Shown here piece by piece: positions 59,301-64,000 of a stretch of DNA of 64,000 bases. Position numbers and translations under genes: made by a program. Under the pieces are notes generated by a model. It was not told where the DNA came from. It did not search any database and saw only the letters and a program-made list of their open reading frames with translations. Numbering within the stretch: position 1 is the stretch's first letter; every line of letters starts with the position of its first letter. The stretch is from Diphasiastrum complanatum (taxonomy: Eukaryota; Streptophyta; Lycopodiopsida; Lycopodiales; Lycopodiaceae): positions 18,385,779-18,449,778 of the forward strand of contig CM055108.1 of the NCBI GenBank assembly GCA_029204225.1, written 5' to 3'.

Positions 59301-62300
59301 TCCATGCTATCTACACTCTTGGCTAAATTGTTGATTATCCTTTTTGCTACCTCTAGTGAGAGCACGATTATTTCATATGACCGAGGCTACTACGATGTTA
59401 AATGGATCTTTTCCTATTGTTAACATTTCTTTGTTTCTGATGTCCGATCTCTGTGCACCTATTATCTGAAATGCCAAATTTATGGAGGTGAGGAAAGAGT
59501 AAAATTGGTGGAAAACATCCCCCCCCCCCCCAAACAAAGGGAAAAAAAAGACCATGGAACTCAAGAGTAGAACTTCCTCTCTAAGGGTGCAGACCCATCC
59601 ACCCCCCAAGGGGTTGAGGGCTTTCATGTGTTACATGTAAGGTGGTTTTTTAACCCCTCACCACCTATTGACATAGACGAATTGATGCACTTGCAACCCT
59701 AAAACAGCGGCTAATTCTTCTAGCTCACGAGTCACCGTGAATCATCTACCATTCTCGTCCATTCGCATCTACTTTACCTTTACTTTTATGCATAAGCAGG
59801 CCTTGGGCCCTCTATTTTATTGTTTACTGACATTTAGACTATATGGTTAGCCTTGGGCCCTATTATTCATTTTATTGACATTTAGACCATATTACCTTGG
59901 AAGGGGTGCACTATTTTCCCTCCCAATTGACTCTTATCCTTTGGACCCCTTTCTAGGGCTTCCTGTTGGATATAAGTAGGGCTCTAGTGTCACTTTGATT
60001 TTTAGCTTATGATATGGATCTCTCTCCTTTAGCCTCTTTAGTCTCTCTTTGTCTTGCTTTCTAGGATTAAGTCTTGCTTTTATGCTACTTTCTAGTTTAG
60101 CGTTAGATTACTTGCGGATCCATTCGTAACTTGGCACCAGAGCACTTTCCTGAGCAAAAAATATTTTCCAAAAGAGCGCCCATCCTCCGTGCATACCTCC
60201 TTTCCTCCAGATCAATTGTTGTTTTCTCGCTTTTCCTACCCTCGCTATCCCTCCCTTGCTACCCCTGCCCACGCTGCTTGCCCTCCCTCGTTGTCCCATC
60301 ACTACCCTCCCTCTCTTTCCCTACCATCGTTGTCCCTCTTTTTCCCTCCCCTCGCTGTCTCTCTCTCCCCCTACCCTTGCTGCCTCTATCTCTCTCTCTC
60401 TCTACCTTCTCTGCCTCTCTCTCTCCCTACCCTCGGTGCCTCTCTCTCTCCCTCTACCCTCGTTGTTCCTCACTCTCCCTACCCTCGTTGCCTCTCTCTC
60501 TCCCTCTACCCTCGCTGCCTCTCTCTCCCTCTACCCTCGTTGTTCCTCACTCTCCCTACCCTCGCTGCCTCTCTCTCCCTCTACCCTCGCTGTTCCTCAC
60601 CCTCCCTAACCTCGCTACCTCTCTCTCCCTCTACCCTCGTTGTTCCTCACTCTCCCTACCCTCGCTGCCCCTCCCTCTCTTTCCCTACCCTCGCTGTTCT
60701 TTCACTACCCTTCCTCTATCTCTACCCTCGTTGTCCTTCTCTTTCCCTCCCTCGTTGTTCCATCACCCTCTTTGACCTCCTTCGCTGCTACAGCATTCTA
60801 CCAACCCTCCTTGCACTTTGCCCTCATTCCTTGCACCCTGCCTTCGCTGTCCCATCACCCTCATTCGCTTTTCCAGCACTCTTCCCTCGTTGTCCCTCCT
60901 ACATTGCACCAGCCTGGTTGCAGCTATTCCTTTGTTTTTCTTCTTAGTGACTACCTACCTCTATTACGAGTTTGTGAGAGTCGCTTACATGTTCTTCATG
61001 GCGTACCTGTTGTGACGACTTATGTCCTCTCCTTCAGTTCATCCATTGGATTCCGTACGTCTCTCGCTTTTGCTCTAGTTTCATTTCTCTGTCATTATGT
61101 CGGAAGCTCATTCTCCGACCACGAGTGAACACCCTCTGGATGCTTTGACAGATCATATTCGTCAAGCCATGGATGCTGCTATTTCTAGCCTCTCTTCTGG
61201 TTTGGATACTGTCATGACCAATCTTGCCTCCTTTCAGTCCCAGATTGACGAATTACAACCCCATGGTCCTGGCAAGGCTCCTATGACGCCTATTCTCAAG
61301 ACATCGTCGTCCTCCAGTTATCTTGGTGGCCATTCACCTCCAGGATTTCACCCCTTTTCAAGTACGACAGGTCCTGGCCACACTTTGCTCATGATTTCCG
61401 TGACCGGATACAGCTTAACACCTATTCTGGTTCCTCTGATGGGAATCTTCCCTTTGCTAAGCTTGATACTTATTTCCAGATCTCATGCTTCTACTGAGAA
61501 GCTTGCACCACGTTATTATGGACCTTATCGCATCTTGGAGGTTCTTAGTCCTGTGACATATCGGTTGCAGCTTCCTTCTTTGACACGGGCCTATGATATA
61601 TTCCAGGTCAGTTTATCACGTGCTGCTATTCAGGATGATGCTCCTCGTGATGCTGAGTTTCCTACTGATCCAGAGTTATTTCCCCTCCTACCTGCTGCTA
61701 TTCTACAGGTTCATCTTCATCATAGTGGGCGCCAGCGGCAAATTCAGTTTTTGGTACAGTGGGATGATCGTCCTGTTGAGGAGGCCACATGGGAGCCTAT
61801 GGATGTGTTCTATCATACACCTTTGCTTGCGGACCAAGCTCGTGCTCTTGCTGCACTTATTGATTCCTCTGTTACAATTGCTGATACACCAAGACCTGCT
61901 GCCTCTTCATTTCGCGGTGGGGCTTTCTGTGTCCAGGAAAGTTATGGACTTGGCTCTATACATTCGCCACGTCCATTCGCATCTACTTTACCTTTACTTT
62001 TATGCATAAGCAGGCTTTGGGCCCTCTATTTTATTGTTTACTGACATTTAGACTATATGGTTGGCCTTGGGCCCTATTATTCATTTTATTGACATTTAGA
62101 CCATATTACCTTGGAAGGGGGCACACTATTTTCCCTCCCAGTTGACTCTTATCCTCTGGACCCCTTTCTAGGGCTTCCTGTTGGATATAAGTAGGGCTCT
62201 AGTGTCACTTTGATTTTCAGCTTATGATATGGATCTCTCTCCTTTAGCCTCTTTAGTCTCTCTTTGTCTTGCTTTCTAGGATTAAGTCTTGCTTTTATGC

Positions 62301-63438
62301 TACTTTCTAGTTTAGCGTAGATTACTTGCAGATCCATTCGTAACTGCAATCTTATCGTTCAAATTTTCTTGTCTACTTTGAGCTTATGTGATGCCATATG
62401 CTCAAATGTGTTCATGATCAGTACATACTAGCTTTGGGCCTACATAATAAAACTTAGACTCCTGAAACTGTATCAATTGTGTTTGGGCCAGTGATTAATC
62501 ACAAGTTCAAGTATCCAACTACTTCTAGGACAATAGCCTCGAGTTGGGCCCTTGGACCATGTATGGAGAGTAAGAGCCTTGAATAGGTCTTTAATTGGAA
62601 ATTGGTAGCCTTCGATAAGATTGTGAGAGTATTCAGCAAAGAACTTAGAGAGTAGAGTTCCTGTAAAGAAGGGCCTCGATGAGAGTGCTCATTGCATTGT
62701 TGTATGTTCTTGATAACCGATTGAGACGCAAGTTAGTAGGGGAGGAGATATGCAATTAGGGTTCACTAGGCTACCATGAAAATGCATTTTGGAGGTCTTT
62801 AGTCTCTATGTAGTTTCCATTAGGGTTGAGCTCCCAATTGTTAGGTTTCCTTCATAGGGACGTAGTTGGATCATAGGTGGGGCCATGCAATGGAGCACAT
62901 TCTCGATTTGTCTTGATTTTGTACTAGGAAAATCATAACCGAATGACAATTTGTTGCCTTGTTGATCGCATCTGTATTAAATTTTATGATTGTACAACTG
63001 GCACCATTCTTTAAGTACTTGCAACTATTTGATGCAGTTCATTGTACTGTTTCTTGTCTTTCAATAAAAACCAAGAATCACCACAAACATTTATCAGAAT
63101 ATTCTTAAACCCCCAAAAGAACAAAAATCTGATGGCTAACACAATCACTGCCAACCATCAACGGCCTCTTGAAACTCGGGCATAATACTCATCCATGAGA
63201 GGATGTAGCGCATTTAGAAGCTGTTTAGCTATCGGCAAAGCAAATTTTGGCATAGAAAAACTTGAGCTGGAAAACCTAAAAAAGAAAGTGCATGCGGAAA
63301 GAATAGATGATGATGTAGCTTACCTTCAAAAGCTAGATCTATCGACTGGTCAGTTGGCGATGCCGGATTCTCGCTCAGCACACGATCCAATCTTTCAGCC
63401 ACCGAGGGAGGCACTCTCAACACAAATTGCTCCTCCAT
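45362..63438 (-). CDS. TAF7: TAF7, TFIID subunit 7 (five exons, very large intron 1)
   Basis: The host gene of the window. Exons on the minus strand: 63438-63324 (115 nt), 46526-46393 (134), 46231-46112 (120), 45869-45778 (92) and 45530-45362 (169). Together they give 630 nt, 209 codons plus stop, with phases joining without a break. Exon 1 encodes MEEQFVLRVPPSVAERLDRV, the conserved plant TAF7 N-terminus. Exons 2-3 encode GRTGTFMIGNDKF, VVESYKTYDDTVLIKTADIG, and HGLTPPMRDARRRRFRREPD, the TAFII55 N-terminal domain. Exon 4 gives VENDLQSIMAGGTA. Exon 5 is an acidic tail. The length fits plant TAF7 (about 200 residues). TAF7 is a nuclear TFIID subunit that contacts TAF1 in RNA polymerase II initiation. 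Splice sites are GT-AG. The exon 4 donor (AT^GTCTTG) is the weakest, chosen because it alone restores frame to the acidic tail. Intron 1 spans 46527-63323 and is full of transposons. Confidence 0.9.
46530..47260. other. TAF7 intron 1, 3' end, no element recognised
   Basis: There is no open frame with motifs, and no LTR or TIR identified. Confidence 0.35.
47261..47337. repeat. (GA)n microsatellite
   Basis: About 77 bp of GA with one TTGA interruption, followed by an A/G-rich tail. Confidence 0.95.
47338..48205. other. Probable LTR of the plus-strand gypsy fragment
   Basis: At 48206 TTGTGATCAGAGCC resembles a diverged Met primer site (TGGTATCAGAGC), so part of this stretch should be its 5' LTR. 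The LTR start was not found. The segment 47520-47770 is GC-richer and unassigned. Confidence 0.3.
48997..49516 (+). pseudogene. Ty3/gypsy gag fragment
   Basis: The plus-strand frame starts MADDRVDIPLSPPDALQSLH, followed by an internal ~75 bp duplication (around 49180 and 49263, shared GGAGTTAT-TCTCAGTATC). After a frame change it reads LWVHELEEYFDLRWALIDES and RVRKVAYHFTD, a gag capsid block (E-x-Y-F...R-V-x-x-A). It stops abruptly where the LINE sequence begins. Confidence 0.6.
49517..49846 (-). pseudogene. LINE 3' part (C-terminal zinc-binding region)
   Basis: The minus-strand frame reads MGQFRVSSHQLAIETGRF, then RLCQLCSLSMVESEEHFLF followed by TCPLYYEIRGQ. This is the C-x2-C...H-x4-C region at the end of plant L1/RTE-type ORF2. 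It is the continuation of the RT at 53638-54092, separated by the copia insertion. Confidence 0.75.
49935..49982. repeat. (GA)n in copia LTR (left copy)
   Basis: GA tract shared with 53295-53331 in the other LTR, with a different repeat number. Confidence 0.95.
50326..52770 (-). pseudogene. Copia integrase, RT and partial RNase H
   Basis: 52760-52625 has GHVCEGCILGKFERKPFP (zinc Cys pair), then two stops. 52617-52048 is the integrase core with YFVTFVDDFFRFTWVY (Asp), KTLRTDRGGEYFKNTF (Asp) and NVVAERKNCTLMEMARC (Glu), the complete DDE. 52051-50702 is one open 449-codon frame: linker, IGSKWVYKIKYKANGTIERY (RT start), LRQLDIKTTFLNGDLNKEV, ALYGLKQATRMWYQKI and ISLLYVDDIIITGSNG with intact YVDD. 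RNase H is reduced: after LIYLCN (about 50626) the frame jumps to LILSDSQSVHARTKHIEIHY (50541-50326), so its first half is deleted. Confidence 0.85.
53206..53637 (-). repeat. 5' LTR of the copia element
   Basis: Matches 49847-50285 almost throughout. Contains the GA tract at 53295-53331. Confidence 0.9.
53638..54092 (-). pseudogene. LINE reverse transcriptase, C-terminal half
   Basis: The minus strand starts with YADDVVLLSSTREGL, the non-LTR RT catalytic box (54087-54040), a stop, then GVNILKTKVMVF. After a frameshift it reads GPIFGMRQVASARLGKDHAS, SKCQLFDILVTPTALYAAEV and WANISRLQVLI. It breaks exactly at the copia LTR at 53637 and resumes at 49846, showing that the LINE was there first. 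The upstream part beyond 54093 is lost at a (CA)n tract. Confidence 0.8.
54093..54119. repeat. (CA)n microsatellite
   Basis: 13 CA units at the truncated 5' edge of the LINE. Confidence 0.95.
54228..55512 (-). mobile_element. Short non-autonomous LTR element (TRIM-like)
   Basis: Left LTR 54228-54633 and right LTR 55310-55512 share their first ~130 bp (GAGAGAACACACAAAGCTT, TACAATTATTGTTCCCAATG) and last ~50 bp. The right copy lacks about 200 internal bp. On the minus strand the right LTR is followed by TGGTATTAGCACC (55309-55297), a Met-type primer site. The 660 bp interior has no coding sequence. Confidence 0.65.
55952..56267 (+). mobile_element. LTR (316 bp) with polypurine tract before and primer site after
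   Basis: Runs from TGTTAGGCCCC to GATTGTAACA. It is preceded by a polypurine tract GAGAGGGGGG (55941-55950), which marks a 3' LTR, and followed by AATATCGGAGCC (56271 on), a primer-site-like string that marks a 5' LTR. One LTR therefore appears shared by two internal regions, as in a tandem LTR-retrotransposon array. Confidence 0.6.
56268..58599 (+). pseudogene. Decayed Ty3/gypsy interior (gag knuckle, protease, RNase H)
   Basis: 57270-57320 reads KKGLCFVFLGRHLYKDCPQF, a zinc knuckle with one Cys lost. 57570-57640 reads GSHIIVNSHVDTKLKLQTYH, like the region after the active site of a Ty3 protease. 58177-58270 reads GPFAIENRKLMSSQRKYPTN and then EYKLYAIIYA, and 58310-58400 reads LQDFDEDIHQ and KGKENVVVDANFA, the RNase H landmarks. 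RT and integrase are largely deleted. A polypurine tract AAGAGGGG (58592-58599) precedes an LTR. Confidence 0.6.
58600..58985 (+). mobile_element. LTR (386 bp), 3' end of a plus-strand gypsy element
   Basis: Begins TGTTAGAGTTAATG after the polypurine tract and ends GTCTTCTAACA. It is not similar to the LTR at 55952, so at least two elements contribute to this region. Confidence 0.65.
58986..59755. other. No gene recognised (TAF7 intron 1)
   Basis: Includes a poly-C run near 59520-59532. Short open stretches have no motif. Confidence 0.3.
60240..60790. repeat. C-rich minisatellite in the chromovirus leader
   Basis: Imperfect repeats of CTACCCTCGCTGCCTCTCTC / CCCTCGTTGTTCCTCACTCT, with about 25-50 bp periodicity, between primer site and gag. 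Open in three frames for over 200 codons only because it lacks TAA/TAG/TGA. Not called as coding. Confidence 0.8.
61097..62044 (+). CDS. Gag N-terminus joined to integrase tail and chromodomain
   Basis: The open frame of 315 codons starts MSEAHSPTTSEHPLDALTDH (gag-like, heptad-rich to about residue 55). Near 61496 it continues as KLAPRYYGPYRILEVLSPVT, the integrase C-terminal GPY/F motif, and IFQVSLSRAAIQDD. Residues about 205-235 (QIQFLVQWDDRPVEEATWEP) are a chromodomain with the aromatic/Trp positions kept. Protease, RT, RNase H and the integrase core are deleted. Between about 61345 and 61480 the +1 frame (AHDFRDRIQLNTYSGSSDGN) looks more gag-like than the main frame, so a single-base change has occurred and the fusion may be accidental. 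In autonomous relatives the chromodomain targets integration to modified chromatin. Confidence 0.55.
   Translation: MSEAHSPTTSEHPLDALTDHIRQAMDAAISSLSSGLDTVMTNLASFQSQIDELQPHGPGKAPMTPILKTSSSSSYLGGHSPPGFHPFSSTTGPGHTLLMISVTGYSLTPILVPLMGIFPLLSLILISRSHASTEKLAPRYYGPYRILEVLSPVTYRLQLPSLTRAYDIFQVSLSRAAIQDDAPRDAEFPTDPELFPLLPAAILQVHLHHSGRQRQIQFLVQWDDRPVEEATWEPMDVFYHTPLLADQARALAALIDSSVTIADTPRPAASSFRGGAFCVQESYGLGSIHSPRPFASTLPLLLCISRLWALYFIVY
61970..62345 (+). repeat. 3' LTR of the chromovirus
   Basis: Matches 59756-60131. The gag/chromodomain frame runs on into its first 75 bp before stopping. Confidence 0.85.
62346..63323. other. TAF7 intron 1, 5' end, no element recognised
   Basis: Unique-looking sequence directly downstream of exon 1. 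No motif-bearing frame on either strand. Confidence 0.35.
63324..63438 (-). CDS. TAF7: TAF7 exon 1
   Basis: The ATG at 63438-63436 opens the conserved TAF7 N-terminus (LRVPPSVAERLDRVLSENP) and ends at GAAG followed by GTAAGC (63323-63318), a strong donor in phase 1. Exon 2 starts with AT, so the split codon becomes GAT and the frame continues into DGRTGTFMIGN, exactly where TAF7 proteins continue. Without this exon the cluster at 46 kb has no start. Confidence 0.9.
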
Positions 63439-63493
63439 CGCTACTCACATCGCAGCTTCAGAAAAAGAAGGACGAACAAATTAGTGGGAAGCC

Positions 63494-63499
63494 TTTATA
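63494..63499 (-). promoter_or_regulatory. TATA box of TAF7
   Basis: Minus strand CCTATAAAGGC, about 56 bp upstream of the ATG, which would put the start site near 63465 and give a 5' UTR of about 30 nt. Position and context are plausible; the transcript start is not shown. Confidence 0.45.
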
Positions 63500-63612
63500 G
63501 GCCTCCCGTTATCTTAATAGCACGGGATGTTCAACGCCCTCCACCGTTGGATTATGCCATAACCCTTCAGATCTCGCCACGTTTTTCGGAGATCAAAAAT
63601 GCTTGAAACGTT

Positions 63613-63636
63613 CCAGGTGGCAACTGCGCCACCTGG
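63613..63636. promoter_or_regulatory. Perfect 9-bp inverted repeat upstream of TAF7
   Basis: CCAGGTGGC, six bases (AACTGC), GCCACCTGG. It sits about 115 bp upstream of the TATA box. GCCACCTGG-type sites resemble palindromic transcription-factor targets (CANNTG core: CACCTG/CAGGTG). Confidence 0.5.
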
Positions 63637-63869
63637 CAAAAATCTAGTTGATGTGGCATGAAAGATGGTCCTAAGCCCCATTCATGACCCTTTGTGGTAA
63701 AATCTAGATGGCCCGATTATTGGAGGTGCACAACCATGCCTCCAAGTAAAAGTCCAAAAGGCAATCTTGAGGCTGAGGTCATGCCTCAAAATCAAGAGAT
63801 ACGAGAGAGAGCTTGATGTTGTGAGATCATTATGCATGAGGAGCTGATGCTCTGAGATCATTAGACATT

Positions 63870-63993
63870 GCTTCAAATGCCTCATAAGAAGTCTACCTCT
63901 TGGTGCATCTTGAGCTTGATGTCATGCGAGGAGCTTCAGATGTCTCATCAGACATCTACCTCTTGGTGCATTCGGGTTTTGACATTCTGCGAG
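63870..63993 (+). repeat. Two tandem copies of a 62-bp unit
   Basis: Both copies contain TCTACCTCTTGGTGCAT and open with GCTTCA-ATG-CTCAT. About three-quarters identical. No coding signal. Confidence 0.7.
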
Positions 63994-64000
63994 TTTTGTG

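Larger units (their letters stand above)
59756..62345 (+). mobile_element. Internally deleted chromovirus (Ty3/gypsy with chromodomain)
   Basis: Two 376-bp LTR segments, 59756-60131 and 61970-62345, differ at only about ten positions. TGGCACCAGAGC follows the left one (60132-60143) as primer site. A purine-rich GCGGTGGGGC precedes the right one (about 61913), slightly upstream, so the LTRs may extend a little further than the part that matches. The interior is only 1.8 kb: a C-rich repetitive leader and a short coding region. The close LTR match implies a fairly recent insertion. Confidence 0.8.

Noticed and set aside
60131-60947. Overlapping plus-strand frames of 117-252 codons rich in Pro/Ser/Leu
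   Set aside because: Open in several frames only because the C-rich minisatellite has no stop triplets. There is no domain, and it lies in a retroelement leader.
63195-63500. 101-codon plus-strand frame over TAF7 exon 1
   Set aside because: Antisense shadow of the exon, which encodes the conserved TAF7 N-terminus.

Overview
This window is repeat-dominated nuclear DNA of a land plant. Three things point there: a TAF7 gene (TFIID subunit) whose protein closely resembles plant TAF7, plant-type telomeric repeats (TTTAGGG), and the mix of mobile elements: Ty1/copia with initiator-tRNA-Met primer sites, Ty3/gypsy including a chromodomain lineage, a CACTA (En/Spm) transposon, a LINE and a Penelope-like element. 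The heavy nesting and a 16.8 kb intron suggest a large genome, perhaps a fern, lycophyte or other non-seed plant. That taxonomic guess is inference.

Layout, left half. 0-3 kb holds broken LTR-retrotransposon pieces, including an acidic gag pseudogene. 3.7-5.9 kb has TG microsatellites, a diverged 0.36 kb direct repeat and no gene. 5.89-6.58 kb is a clean solo LTR with a CTAGT target duplication. 7.37-14.25 kb is a Penelope-like element: two 1.1 kb long direct repeats, each starting with a long CT tract, flank a decayed reverse transcriptase with no visible endonuclease, and a short TTTAGGG run lies inside. 14.3-17.7 kb is copia debris. 18.8-30.1 kb is a CACTA-type complex: a minus-strand Tnp2 transposase, a SET-domain-like pseudogene next to it, a divergently oriented TNPA-like gene, and clusters of a striking palindrome (GCGTGGATTATCCACGC). 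30.0-34.5 kb is a nearly complete but decayed copia element. 34.5-44.1 kb is a large Ty3/gypsy element with an additional ORF after integrase.

Layout, right half. 45.36-63.44 kb is the one clearly intact host gene, TAF7 on the minus strand. Exon 1 lies at 63.32-63.44 kb and exons 2-5 at 45.36-46.53 kb. The five exons join in frame to 209 codons plus stop, so intron 1 is about 16.8 kb. That intron contains a gypsy gag fragment, a LINE split by a copia insertion, a short LTR element of the TRIM type, a decayed gypsy, and a 2.6 kb internally deleted chromovirus. A TATA box and a perfect 9-bp inverted repeat lie upstream of exon 1.

The items most worth checking are the TAF7 gene with its transposon-filled first intron, the SET-domain gene inside the CACTA complex, the telomere-repeat-bearing Penelope-like element, the unexplained palindrome arrays, and the gag/chromodomain mini-element. 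All frames, splice sites and alignments were read by eye. No database search was run.
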